Positions 5,822 through 15,264 of a stretch of 53,794 nucleotides of DNA are shown piece by piece. A program made the translations under genes and the position numbers. The notes beneath the pieces were generated by a model that worked only from the letters and a program-made list of their open reading frames with translations, ran no database searches and was not told the origin of the DNA. The stretch is from Gemmatimonadaceae bacterium (GTDB lineage: Bacteria; Gemmatimonadota; Gemmatimonadetes; Gemmatimonadales; Gemmatimonadaceae), in the NCBI GenBank assembly GCA_022843265.1, contig JALHNZ010000020.1, positions 1 through 53,794 of the forward strand, given 5' to 3'. Within the stretch, counting starts at the first letter, position 1; each line of letters starts with the position of its first letter.

Positions 5822-8172
5822 GGCGAATGTGAGGCGGGCGTGTCGACGGGTGGTATACTCTCTGGTAGTGCGCGGGGACCAACCGGTGCATCGGCGGGCA
5901 CACGGTCGAGGTTCAACCGGTCAAGACCAAACACCCGTTCGCGTCGCATGGCTCGTGCGATCGCGCGAGACTGTTCGAACACACTGTCTGATTGCGCCAG
6001 CTTCCCGGCGTTGGCAAGCGCCTCCGAGATGGTGAGTCCGGTAATCACGTACAGATCCGGAATGCCAACGGACGCGTCGTCTACCCAGCCGTTGCGCGCG
6101 GCGAGCGAGTGCCGCGCGTCGAAGGCGTCACGCCAGAGTGCGGCGCTACGCGTGACGTCCACGTAACCTTCGCCTTGGACAACGATCACATCGGCACTCG
6201 GCACGACTGGTGTCTCATTCACGCGTCGTGCCAGTCCCTGTGCCACAAGATACGGTTCAAATCCAAGCGTGACAGGCAAGCCGCCCGCCGTGCGACTGAA
6301 ATACATCGGGCGCTCAGGCCACGAATCGCGCATCAGGAAATACAGCAGCACGTCGGAACGCATGAGCGAACCGCCGCGCGCGGTGGCCACCAGTTCGTTC
6401 TTCTGAAATGTACGTTGGTCACCAAGTTCGACGTACAGCGGAATCGCGTCCGCTTCGTCGAACGTGATGCGCAGCGCGGAGCCCTCAGGCTTTTTCCAAC
6501 TGCGGTTACGATACACGGCCGGCCCTGCCACGCTGTCGTATGCATAGACCGGTCGGCGAATCAGCTGCCGGGTGTACCAGTCGGTGTTGAGCAGCGACGT
6601 ATTGACCACGAGCACATCGCGCCGCACGCCTTCCACTTCTTGCGCGTACCAGAGTGGAAACGTGTCGTTATCGCCAACCGTGACGAGCATGCCGTATGGT
6701 TCAACGGAGTTGAGCATGTCGCGCGCAAAGTCCGCCGTGTCGGTTTGCGCGCCGCGGGACGCTTGATTCCAGTTCCCAACGGCCGGCAAACAGGCCACCA
6801 GCAATAGCGGCGATGCAAGGAGAAAGTTGCGCGGCGACGGAATCGCGAGTGTTTCGCGACCGTGCTTCACATATTCTGTGCCGATCAGGCTGGCCACGGA
6901 TTCCCAGAGGTACACCAGCCCAAGCGCCGCCCACACGCTCCACGCGGAAAATGCCCAGAGATAGAAATAGTCGCGATCGCGCACTTCGCGATCCACGCTG
7001 CCGCCAAGTGCGGGCGCTTGAGAGTATCCGTACTTGAAGTTGAGATAGTAGATCAGGCCCAAGGTCATGATGAACACCAGCGGACCAAAGTACCAGAAGC
7101 TGCGTCGATCACGCTGGAAGTGTACCCATCCACCTAACAATCCGGTGATCAAAAAGAACACTGCGAGCGCGTTCTGCAGTTGTGGTCGCTCGCCATACGC
7201 GTCACGCCAATACTGCCATTTGAAGTACAGCCAGTACATGCCAACCTGCGCGGTGATCGGCGCCTGACGCTCGGTGAGCTCCGGCTTGCCGTACTGTCCG
7301 CGGTTGAAATTGTACATGAAGCGATCGTACGTCAGTGTACTGAACGTGCAGTCGACCGCAATTTCTGTGACGCACCCGGTGGGCTCGCCTTCGTTGATCG
7401 CGGGAAAGTGCGCCGCGCGAATGGGCTGCGTGGCGAATGGCGTGATGCCGAAGAGCAGCGCAACGCTGCACGCCAGCAGCAACTTCCATTTCAGAAACGT
7501 GCGCGGACTGCGCACGAGCACGGCCAGGCCCACGGCGGGCGCGGCCAGCATGCCGGCCATGTGGTTCGCGTAACCCAGCCCGAGCAGGTACGCCACAAGC
7601 ACCAGCAAGCGATCGGCGCCCGCATCGTCGGGATCATCGCACCAGCGCACCGTCAGCCACGAAATCGCCGCGATGCCGAGCAGCGACACCGTGTACACCT
7701 TTTCGTTTACCACCGACTGGTTCCATACGGTGAACGCGGTGGAGCCAAGCACCGCCGAAAGCGCGGCGCCGGTCAGTCGCTGCCAGCGCTGCGTGAGCAT
7801 GCTCACGAGCACACGTTCCGTAATCAGAAACCAGAAGAAGGCCGACGCGGCACTCGACAACGCCGCTAGCACATTGATGCGCATGGCCACCGATGGTGCC
7901 AACGGGAGCAATGCGAACACGCGTCCGATCAGCACGAACAGTGGATTACCAGGCGGATGCGGAATTCCCACCCCGTACGCAGCCGCGATGTACTCACTCG
8001 TGTCCCACATGCTGGTGGTCGGAGCGAGCGTAACGATGTACAGCAACATGACGGCCGCCGCCGCGAGACCGGCGGCGCGATACGACGGCGTATAGTCGAG
8101 TTCCGTGTGCGTACCGGGCGTCGATTGCAGCGCGCTACGCGAGTCGGATACGTTCTGTGCCGGAGCAGTCAT
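5818..8172 (-). CDS. DUF2723 multi-pass membrane protein (TMEM260-like)
   Basis: A 784-residue polytopic membrane protein. The first 450 or so residues contain about ten hydrophobic helices. The opening signature (LYIVTLAPTTSMWDTSEYI, then GIPHPPGNPLF) is that of the DUF2723 family, with an Asp/Glu-containing loop as in GT-C glycosyltransferases. The eukaryotic relative TMEM260 is an O-mannosyltransferase, so a lipid-linked sugar transferase acting on exported proteins or lipids is plausible but unproven here. The C-terminal 300 residues form a soluble region (with VTVGDNDTFPLWYAQ) that should lie on the outer face. It starts at ATG 8172, 19 bases after purH. Its stop overlaps the start of the propeller gene. 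Confidence 0.85.
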   Translation of the reverse strand: MTAPAQNVSDSRSALQSTPGTHTELDYTPSYRAAGLAAAAVMLLYIVTLAPTTSMWDTSEYIAAAYGVGIPHPPGNPLFVLIGRVFALLPLAPSVAMRINVLAALSSAASAFFWFLITERVLVSMLTQRWQRLTGAALSAVLGSTAFTVWNQSVVNEKVYTVSLLGIAAISWLTVRWCDDPDDAGADRLLVLVAYLLGLGYANHMAGMLAAPAVGLAVLVRSPRTFLKWKLLLACSVALLFGITPFATQPIRAAHFPAINEGEPTGCVTEIAVDCTFSTLTYDRFMYNFNRGQYGKPELTERQAPITAQVGMYWLYFKWQYWRDAYGERPQLQNALAVFFLITGLLGGWVHFQRDRRSFWYFGPLVFIMTLGLIYYLNFKYGYSQAPALGGSVDREVRDRDYFYLWAFSAWSVWAALGLVYLWESVASLIGTEYVKHGRETLAIPSPRNFLLASPLLLVACLPAVGNWNQASRGAQTDTADFARDMLNSVEPYGMLVTVGDNDTFPLWYAQEVEGVRRDVLVVNTSLLNTDWYTRQLIRRPVYAYDSVAGPAVYRNRSWKKPEGSALRITFDEADAIPLYVELGDQRTFQKNELVATARGGSLMRSDVLLYFLMRDSWPERPMYFSRTAGGLPVTLGFEPYLVAQGLARRVNETPVVPSADVIVVQGEGYVDVTRSAALWRDAFDARHSLAARNGWVDDASVGIPDLYVITGLTISEALANAGKLAQSDSVFEQSRAIARAMRRERVFGLDRLNLDRVPADAPVGPRALPESIPPVDTPASHSP

Positions 8173-8191
8173 GCAAGGCGCTCGCGAGCGA

Positions 8192-9724
8192 TCAGTGACG
8201 GAACAGTCGCTGGCCCGTGAACACCATGGTCATACCGTGTTCGTCTGCTGCTGCAATCACCTCGGCGTCACGCACCGATCCACCGGGTTGCACGAGCGCC
8301 GTCACTCCAGCCGCTGCGGCATGGTCCACGCCGTCACGGAAAGGAAAGAAGGCATCGGAGCCGAGCGCCGCTCCCGCCGTGAGATGTCCGGCGAGTTGCG
8401 CTTTGTGCACCGCCAGGAAGCTTGCGTCGACCCGCGACATTTGTCCGGCCCCAATGCCAATCGTTGCGCCGTCACGCGCCAGGACGATGGCATTCGACTT
8501 GACGCAGGCAACCGCTCGCCAGGCGAACGCCAGGTCGCGCTGTTCCGCGGCCGTTGGTTGACGTTTGGTCACGACGTTCCAGCTCCTTTCCAGTGCCGGT
8601 ACCGTCATGCGATCCTGCACAAGGAGTCCGCCTCGCACACGCTTGTAGTCCATATCGCCCGCGGCCCAGCGGGCGGTGCCTTCCAGAACACGCAGATTCT
8701 TCTTGCGTCCGAGAATCTCAACCGCGGCATCGCTGAATGCGGGTGCCACAATGCACTCGACAAACAAACTGGCAATGGCTTCTGCCGCGGCTTCATCGAT
8801 CGGTACGGTAAACGCGATCACGGAGCCGAACGCGGACACGGGATCGCACGCCAACGCGCGCTTGTAGGCGTCGAGTGCATTCTCGCCAATGGCCAGTCCG
8901 CACGGCGTGGTGTGTTTGATAATGGCGCAGCACGGCTCATCACCAAAGGGCTCGGTGGCGAGCATCGCGCCTTCGAGGTCGAGCAGGTTGTTAAAGCTGA
9001 GTTCTTTTCCGCCTTTCTGCACGAGCGCGCCGAGTCCGCGAGTGCTTGCCTCAACGTAGAACGCGGCGCGTTGGCTTGGATTCTCGCCATAACGCAACGA
9101 TTGCCGCTTGGTGAACGCGAGCGGATACGTTTCCGGGAATGGTTCGTCTCGGCGCATGGCAAACCATTGCGCGATGGCGGCGTCGTAGCTGCTCGTGTGC
9201 GCGTATACTTTTTCCGCCAGTAAACGACGCAGTGGCTGATCGTCACCGCCACCAGCAATCACGTCGAGCACACGCGTGTAGTCGGACGGGTCTACGAGCA
9301 CCCACACCGCCGCGTGATTCTTTGCGGCGGAACGCAACATGGAGGGACCACCAATATCGATATTCTCGATCGCGAGTTCATCGGTGACATCCGGACGTGC
9401 AACGGTTTCGCGAAACGGATACAGATTGACGCACACCAAATCGATTGGTGCGATGTTGTGCTCACTGAGTGCCTGCATGTGTTCGGGCACATCGCGGCGC
9501 GCCAGCAATCCGCCGTGCACCACCGGATGCAGCGTTTTTACCCGACCGTCGAGCATTTCCGGAAATCCTGTCACGTCCGCCACGTCGGCCACGTGCAAAC
9601 CAGCGTCGCGCAGCGCGCGTGATGTTCCGCCAGTTGAAATCAGGTCCCAGCCGAGTGACGCGAGTCGCGTGGCAAGTTCAACAACACCGGTTTTGTCGGA
9701 TACGGAGAGCAGAGCGCGAGGCAC
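8192..9724 (-). CDS. purH: Bifunctional AICAR transformylase / IMP cyclohydrolase
   Basis: A 510-residue PurH, the usual length. The N-terminal MGS-like IMP cyclohydrolase domain (ALLSVSDKTGVVELATRL, about residues 1-190) is followed by the AICAR formyltransferase domain with the catalytic motif KHTTPCG (Lys-His) and FNNLLDLEGA. The enzyme performs the last two steps of purine synthesis: formylation of AICAR using 10-formyl-THF, then ring closure to IMP. The start is GTG at 9724 (VPRALLSVSDK), 17 bases after purN. Placement directly behind purN, another 10-formyl-THF user, supports a purine operon. Confidence 0.97.
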   Translation of the reverse strand: MPRALLSVSDKTGVVELATRLASLGWDLISTGGTSRALRDAGLHVADVADVTGFPEMLDGRVKTLHPVVHGGLLARRDVPEHMQALSEHNIAPIDLVCVNLYPFRETVARPDVTDELAIENIDIGGPSMLRSAAKNHAAVWVLVDPSDYTRVLDVIAGGGDDQPLRRLLAEKVYAHTSSYDAAIAQWFAMRRDEPFPETYPLAFTKRQSLRYGENPSQRAAFYVEASTRGLGALVQKGGKELSFNNLLDLEGAMLATEPFGDEPCCAIIKHTTPCGLAIGENALDAYKRALACDPVSAFGSVIAFTVPIDEAAAEAIASLFVECIVAPAFSDAAVEILGRKKNLRVLEGTARWAAGDMDYKRVRGGLLVQDRMTVPALERSWNVVTKRQPTAAEQRDLAFAWRAVACVKSNAIVLARDGATIGIGAGQMSRVDASFLAVHKAQLAGHLTAGAALGSDAFFPFRDGVDHAAAAGVTALVQPGGSVRDAEVIAAADEHGMTMVFTGQRLFRH

Positions 9725-9741
9725 AGGCAGAATGGATAAGG

Positions 9742-10479
9742 TCAGCGAGCAAACAGGTGAGCGACGTCTTCCGCGAATGTTTCGCGGTCCTGCGGTTGTT
9801 TTGTGGGCGAGACGGTGGCGTTTCCTGCGAGTTGAAAGCGTCGCGCGCGCGCCGACGACGCGGCGAGACCACCGATCTGGCCAGCGACGCGACCATCGGA
9901 TGCAAGCGAAAATGCACCCGACGCCACGGCTTCCACAACGAGCGGCAACAGCTGATGTTCAATGCCGAGCACACGCTGCGCAAGCGCGGCGGGCGTATCG
10001 TCGAGGTACACGGGCACGGGCCACTGCGCGGCAATGGTGCCGCGATCAAAGTGCTCATCCACAAAGTGCACTGTGGCACCCGACACGCGGACACCCGCGT
10101 TGATCACCGCCGTATGCACTCGCATACCGTACATGCCGGCTCCCCCGAACGCGGGTAGTAGCGACGGATGCACGTTCAACAAACGTCCGGGCCAGGCAGC
10201 AACGACTTCGGTTGGCACCAGCTTGAGATAACCGGCGAGCACGACGAGATCGATGTGTGCGTCGTGCAACACGGTACGGAGCGTTACACCGTCGCGCGGA
10301 TCGGCAATCACGTGCGTGGCAACGCCTCGCGCGGCGGCGCGGGAGAGGGCGCCGGCCTCCGCATTGTCGGACGCGACCAGTGCGATGTTGCCAGCGGATG
10401 CGGCGCTCGCCTGCGCAAAGTGCGCCAGCAGCGATTCCAGATTGGACCCACTGCCCGAGGCGAGCACCGCGATGCGCAT
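9742..10479 (-). CDS. purN: Phosphoribosylglycinamide formyltransferase
   Basis: GAR transformylase uses 10-formyl-THF in the third step of purine synthesis. The N-terminus MRIAVLASGSGSNLESLL is the PurN start motif. The catalytic triad region is present: Asn/His in NVHPSLLPAF and Asp in VDEHFDRGTIAAQ. ATG 10479 is preferred because it gives the canonical N-terminus. An in-frame GTG at 10503 overlaps the stop of gmhB as GTGA and would add eight residues (VNAHHIGP), so coupled initiation there is possible. About 50 residues after the catalytic core (ending at residue 245) are longer and less conserved than in short PurN proteins. Confidence 0.95.
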   Translation of the reverse strand: MRIAVLASGSGSNLESLLAHFAQASAASAGNIALVASDNAEAGALSRAAARGVATHVIADPRDGVTLRTVLHDAHIDLVVLAGYLKLVPTEVVAAWPGRLLNVHPSLLPAFGGAGMYGMRVHTAVINAGVRVSGATVHFVDEHFDRGTIAAQWPVPVYLDDTPAALAQRVLGIEHQLLPLVVEAVASGAFSLASDGRVAGQIGGLAASSARARRFQLAGNATVSPTKQPQDRETFAEDVAHLFAR

Positions 10480-10499
10480 GGGGCCGATGTGGTGAGCGT

Positions 10500-11063
10500 T
10501 CACGCGGAGGTGTTCAGGGTGGCAAGAAAATGTCGAACGGCATCGCCGAGGGACGGCATGACATAGGCCTGAGCGCGCGCGGCGTCGATGTCGTCCTGGC
10601 TGGTGTCAACACTCGGAATCAGCACGCCAAGTCCCCCGGTTTCCACCGCTGGACTCACATCCCGCCAACGATCGCCAATGTACGCCGAACGCGCGAGGTC
10701 GAGGCCATGCTCGGCGGCGGCGCGAACATACATACCGAGACCCGGCTTCCGACAATCGCACGGCCCCGTAATCTCAGCCCAGTGCGGGCAGTGGTAGGTG
10801 GCGTCCACACGCGCCCCGGCGGCCGAGAGATCGTCTTCGACCCGCGCGCGCACTTGCTGGTACTGCCGCTCCGTAAGCAATCCGCGCGCAATGCCGGATT
10901 GATTCGTGACTACGATGACCGGCACCTGCGCCGCATTGCACAACGCGAGCGCGTCGGCAACTCCGGCGATCAGTCGAACGCGATCGGGATCTGACGGATA
11001 GTGCGTATCGATCATCAGCGTGCCATCGCGGTCGACAAAACAGGCCGGCTTGCGCGCGTTCAA
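10500..11063 (-). CDS. gmhB: D,D-heptose 1,7-bisphosphate phosphatase
   Basis: A 187-residue HAD-superfamily phosphatase of the GmhB type. Motif I is FVDRDGT (nucleophile Asp and acid/base Asp), motif II is VTNQSGIARG, and the zinc-binding loop is CPHWAEITGPCDCRKP, with the C-x-H and C-x-C ligands that mark GmhB/HisB-like phosphatases. Motif IV is AYIGDRWRD. GmhB removes the C7 phosphate when making ADP-heptose for LPS inner core, consistent with a diderm cell. The start appears to be TTG at 11063, forming TTGA with the stop of the upstream gene and with no Shine-Dalgarno site, so it is probably translationally coupled. Confidence 0.88.
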   Translation of the reverse strand: MNARKPACFVDRDGTLMIDTHYPSDPDRVRLIAGVADALALCNAAQVPVIVVTNQSGIARGLLTERQYQQVRARVEDDLSAAGARVDATYHCPHWAEITGPCDCRKPGLGMYVRAAAEHGLDLARSAYIGDRWRDVSPAVETGGLGVLIPSVDTSQDDIDAARAQAYVMPSLGDAVRHFLATLNTSA

Positions 11064-12442
11064 CGTCGCGGTACCGTGTCGGGCGGCGTGGTCACGCGCC
11101 GGACGGTTGTGTCTCTCGGCGGCGTTGAGTCTCGAGGTGGTACCGGGTCCGCTTTGGGTGTGAGAATCGTTCGTGTGGCGCTGCCTCGCACACCGCTTAG
11201 CGACTGCAGATCGCGCGTCTCCAGCAGGTATCGCGTATTGGGCGCGAGTGGCGCGTCGAGCACCACCAGCATTTCCGATGTTGGTACCGGACGTGACATT
11301 TTGGGCGGCGGCGTCGTATCGACTGGCGTGATGGGACGTCCGCCGCGCAGGGTGAGCAGACGACGGGCTTCGCGCTGCGCAATTTCCGCGGCGGCCAGGC
11401 TATCTCGACGTCGCGCCCGCGCTACGCTGTCCGCGCGGGCCAAGGCGGCACTATCGGGCTTAATGGTGTCACGCGCCGCACGCTCCGCGGCGGCGGAATC
11501 GGCTTTCTGTTTGCGGCTCAGCGAATCCAGAACCAGCTGTTCTTCTTTTGTTCGTACAATGACTACGCGCTGCGCCGCTGGTGCCGAATCGGGCATGGTT
11601 CGCAGTGAAAACTGCGGCGGCGTAAACGCCTGGCCGATGGCCAGCGGTTTGTCGAACGTCAAACGCAGTCGCCGGCCGCTGTCCTGGATGGCGATTTCCG
11701 AGATGCGCACGGGCAGGGTGTCGTGAATAAACGAATACAACTCCACGTTCGCGCTGTCTCGCAGCGGAATGCGCACCGTGTCCCACAACTCCGTTCGTTC
11801 GAGCGCGCGGTTGCCATTGCGATCCAGAAATCCGCGCACGATGTACTGACCGGGCGGCACGTAACGCAGCGCAAAACGACCGGCGGTATCGGCAACGCCG
11901 ATATACGCGAGTGTCGTATCCACTACGGAGATTGCTTCCACGAGCGCGGCACGCGCGCCCTTGCCAGCCGGCCAGTCAAACACTACACCGGCGATGGTTG
12001 TGTTCGGAATCGGGCCGCGCGTAGAAAACACGAGCGTCGTGGCCGTGTCAATCGAGTTGTTGCGCAGGTCCTGAAGACCCGGTCGCATGATCACCGTATA
12101 AACAGTGCTGTCGCGAAAGCCATCTTTGGCTTTGATCTCCAGACGCGACCGCTTCCAGTCTACCTGGACATCGCCGCTTCGCGGACTAATCAGGAACAGT
12201 TCAGCGAGTGAGGTCGCGCCTTTGGGTGCTTCGTTGATCACTTCGTCGAACTGCAGGGTGATTACTTTGGGGCGAACGGAGGTGTCACCGTTCTGCGGTG
12301 TGACACGGAGCAGCTCGGGCGCGAGTTCGTCCGGTGGTCCACCGGTGGGCGCAATCGCATTCGCGCACGCCGCGGCCAACCATGTGCCGAACGCCACGCA
12401 TGCAATGAGCAGCGCCGGACGCCGCACCGACTGTTCGCGCAT
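11060..12442 (-). CDS. Exported lipoprotein with N-terminal Ig-like domain
   Basis: A 460-residue protein starting at ATG 12442, overlapping the valS stop as ATGA. The N-terminus is a lipoprotein signal (GTWLAAACANA, Cys about residue 26). Residues about 37-140 form a bacterial Ig-like domain with the typical opening (PELLRVTPQNGDTSVRPKVITLQFDE) followed by VYTVIMRPGLQDLRNN. The middle contains a SdrD/CarboxypepD-like beta region (GRFALRYVPPGQYIVRGFLDRNGN). Residues about 300-370 are a highly charged Ala/Arg/Asp-rich stretch, probably a long helix. The C-terminus is low-complexity Pro/Thr/Asp. The function is unknown; an envelope-anchored surface protein is the most that can be said. Confidence 0.75.
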   Translation of the reverse strand: MREQSVRRPALLIACVAFGTWLAAACANAIAPTGGPPDELAPELLRVTPQNGDTSVRPKVITLQFDEVINEAPKGATSLAELFLISPRSGDVQVDWKRSRLEIKAKDGFRDSTVYTVIMRPGLQDLRNNSIDTATTLVFSTRGPIPNTTIAGVVFDWPAGKGARAALVEAISVVDTTLAYIGVADTAGRFALRYVPPGQYIVRGFLDRNGNRALERTELWDTVRIPLRDSANVELYSFIHDTLPVRISEIAIQDSGRRLRLTFDKPLAIGQAFTPPQFSLRTMPDSAPAAQRVVIVRTKEEQLVLDSLSRKQKADSAAAERAARDTIKPDSAALARADSVARARRRDSLAAAEIAQREARRLLTLRGGRPITPVDTTPPPKMSRPVPTSEMLVVLDAPLAPNTRYLLETRDLQSLSGVRGSATRTILTPKADPVPPRDSTPPRDTTVRRVTTPPDTVPRR

Positions 12443-15195
12443 CAGCTCCCCAACCGTGTAATGCGCTCGAGCAACTGCGCGTGCCGCGACCGCCACTCTT
12501 CGGCTTTCGCACGCTCCGCCTCCACCAATGCCGGTGGCGCTTTGGCCGTGAACTTTTCGTTCGCGAGTCGGCCGTCGAGTGCCTGAAGTTGCGTGTACAG
12601 TTGTTCCGCCTCGGCTTGCAGACGACGCCGTTCCTTGTCGAGATCCACCATACCCGCGAGCGGCACGATGAGTTCAAAGCCGTCGCGCAGTAACGCTTGC
12701 GCCGCGGCGCCCGAAGGTACGTCGGCCGAGAGCGTCATGCGTGAACGCGACATGGTACCCGCGATGCTTGCGAGCTGCGAAAACTCCGCCACACGATCGG
12801 CGGGTGCGATCAGCGTGGCATCCACCGGTTGACCGGGCGGCACATTGTATTCGGAGCGAATCTGGCGAAGCGCCGTGACGGACAGCCGCACGATTTCGAA
12901 ATCATCCCCACCGCCGAGGCGTGCATCTGCGGCGCGTGCGGTTGGCCACGGCGCATTGGCGCAGTACGCCGACGGGCGCGCCAACGGAATACGCTGCCAC
13001 AACTCTTCGGTAATGAACGGAATCACCGGGTGCAGCAACCGCAGCGCCGTGTCGAACGAATGCGCCAGCACGGTGCGCGCCACTTCGCGGTCGTCACCTT
13101 CAACGGCGAGGCGCGGCTTCACCGATTCGAGATACCAGTCGGCCAGTTCATTCCATACAAAGCGACGGGCTGACTCCGCATATTCCGCCAGTCGCATGCC
13201 GCGCAGCCGTTCCGCGTCGGTCCAGGCCTCGTTGTATGGGCGCGCAGGGCCGAGTGCGGCGTCACAATCCTTCACGGCTTCGTCGAGGCGATCAAGAATC
13301 CAGCGATCGGCCGCAGTGAGTCGCGCCGCATCGATCTGATCGAGCGGCGTCACGGCGGCTGAGCCAACGCGCGACAACAGGAAACGACCGATATTCCACA
13401 GCTTCGTGCAGAAGTTGCGACCGGGTGCGAACGATTTGTCCAGATCGTCGGGATCGAGCATGACGTCAACGCCGAGTCCCAGTCCGGCGATCACCGTCCA
13501 ACGCAGCGCATCGGCGCCATAATCGCGCACCACATCGAGCGGGTCGATGCCGTTGCCGAGTGACTTGGACATTTTGCGGTGCTGCATATCGCGCACCGTG
13601 CCGTGCAAATACACGGTGTGAAACGGTGACTTGCCCATGAACCATTCGCCGGCCATCACCATGCGTGCCACCCAGAAGAACAAGATCTCCGGGGCGGTCA
13701 CGAGCATATCGCTCGGATAGAACGCCTTCAGGTCGGCCGATTCTTCATTCGGCCAACCGAGTGTGCTCATGGGCCAGAGCCAGGAGGAGAACCACGTGTC
13801 AAGCACGTCTTCGTCCTGACGAACGGCTCCGCCGCACTTGCTGCAGGCGGTGATGTCATCACGACTGACAATGGGATCGGTGCCGCACGTGTCGCAGTAC
13901 CACACGGGAATGCGATGGCCCCACCAGAGCTGCCTGGAAATATTCCAGTCGCGAATACCCTCCAGCCAGTTCACATACACCGCTTCCCAACGCTCGGGAA
14001 GAATGCGCAACTCGCCGGTGCGCAGTGCGGCCAGCGCTTTGTCGGCGAGCGGCTGCATGCGCACAAACCACTGGTCAGACAATCGCGGTTCAACCACGGT
14101 GTCGCAGCGATAGCAATGACGCACACTGTGATCATGGGCGTCGATCTTTTGCAGCACACCGTTTTCCTTGAGCAGCGCCACAATCTGCTTGCGTGCTTCA
14201 AAACGATCCAAGCCACGCAGCGCTTCGGGCACGCGTCCATCCGCATCGGTGACCTCGCGCAGCACGCCTTCCGCGTCAATAATCACTGGCATCGCGAGCG
14301 CGTGCCGCTTGCCCACTTCAAAATCGTTCGCGTCGTGCGCTGGCGTAATTTTTACCGCACCAGATCCGAACGCGGGATCCGTGTACGGATCCGCGATCAC
14401 GGGAATGCGAACGTTGGAGAGCGGAAGCAGCAACTGCTTGCCCACCAGATCGCGGTACCGCGCATCGTCGGGGTGCACGGCCACAGCCACGTCACCCAGC
14501 ATCGTTTCAGGGCGCGTGGTGGCCACCGTGATGCCACGCGTAGGATCGTCCGCCAGCGGATAGCGCAGGTGGTACAGCTTGCCGGCCGTATCGTTGAACT
14601 CCGCTTCTTCATCAGACAGCGACGTGCCGCAGCGCGTGCACCAGTGAATGACGCGGTGTCCCTTGTACACAAGCCCGTCTTCATGCAAGCGCACAAACGC
14701 TTCACGTACAGCGCGTGAGAGTTCGGGCGAGAGCGTATACGCGGTGCGTGTGAAGTCAGCCGACGCACCAATCGACTTGAGCTGCTGCAGAATGGTCCCA
14801 CCGGTTTCCGCGACGAACTGCGCCGTGCGCGCCACAAAGGCCTCGCGCCCCAGATCAAATCGCGTCTGCCCGTCACGCGCGACCAGCTTTTCCACGACGT
14901 TTTGCGTCGCAATGCCGGCGTGGTCGGTGCCCGGCATCCAGAGCGCTTCGTCACCGGCCATGCGACGCCAGCGCACGAGCACATCCTGCACGGAGTTGTT
15001 CAGCCCGTGTCCCATGTGCAGCACGGCCGTCACGTTGGGAGGCGGAATCATGACAACGAACGACGGGCGCGTGGCCGTACGAGCGGGATCGGCAATGAAC
15101 ACGCCATCGGCGGTCCATCGATCGTACCAGGTGCGTTCCATGGCCGACGGCTCGAAAGTCGCCGGCAATTCGTCGAGGTTGGTGTATCCGGTCAT
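12442..15195 (-). CDS. valS: Valine--tRNA ligase
   Basis: A 917-residue class I aminoacyl-tRNA synthetase. The HIGH signature appears as HMGH (VLHMGHGLNNS), the KMSKS loop as RKMSKSLGN, and the CP1 editing domain carries TTRPETMLGD. The C-terminal coiled-coil arm typical of ValRS is present (LDKERRRLQAEAEQLYTQL, last 70 residues). It charges tRNA-Val. ATG 15195 gives MTGYTNLDELPATFEPS and agrees with family length. It is the first gene of the minus directon reaching down to 2022. Confidence 0.97.
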   Translation of the reverse strand: MTGYTNLDELPATFEPSAMERTWYDRWTADGVFIADPARTATRPSFVVMIPPPNVTAVLHMGHGLNNSVQDVLVRWRRMAGDEALWMPGTDHAGIATQNVVEKLVARDGQTRFDLGREAFVARTAQFVAETGGTILQQLKSIGASADFTRTAYTLSPELSRAVREAFVRLHEDGLVYKGHRVIHWCTRCGTSLSDEEAEFNDTAGKLYHLRYPLADDPTRGITVATTRPETMLGDVAVAVHPDDARYRDLVGKQLLLPLSNVRIPVIADPYTDPAFGSGAVKITPAHDANDFEVGKRHALAMPVIIDAEGVLREVTDADGRVPEALRGLDRFEARKQIVALLKENGVLQKIDAHDHSVRHCYRCDTVVEPRLSDQWFVRMQPLADKALAALRTGELRILPERWEAVYVNWLEGIRDWNISRQLWWGHRIPVWYCDTCGTDPIVSRDDITACSKCGGAVRQDEDVLDTWFSSWLWPMSTLGWPNEESADLKAFYPSDMLVTAPEILFFWVARMVMAGEWFMGKSPFHTVYLHGTVRDMQHRKMSKSLGNGIDPLDVVRDYGADALRWTVIAGLGLGVDVMLDPDDLDKSFAPGRNFCTKLWNIGRFLLSRVGSAAVTPLDQIDAARLTAADRWILDRLDEAVKDCDAALGPARPYNEAWTDAERLRGMRLAEYAESARRFVWNELADWYLESVKPRLAVEGDDREVARTVLAHSFDTALRLLHPVIPFITEELWQRIPLARPSAYCANAPWPTARAADARLGGGDDFEIVRLSVTALRQIRSEYNVPPGQPVDATLIAPADRVAEFSQLASIAGTMSRSRMTLSADVPSGAAAQALLRDGFELIVPLAGMVDLDKERRRLQAEAEQLYTQLQALDGRLANEKFTAKAPPALVEAERAKAEEWRSRHAQLLERITRLGS

Positions 15196-15264
15196 GTGGC
15201 GTAAGCTAGGCGGCCGGCCCGAGTGCGGGGTGCACGGGACCGGCCGAAGGACAGGCGCAGAGAG

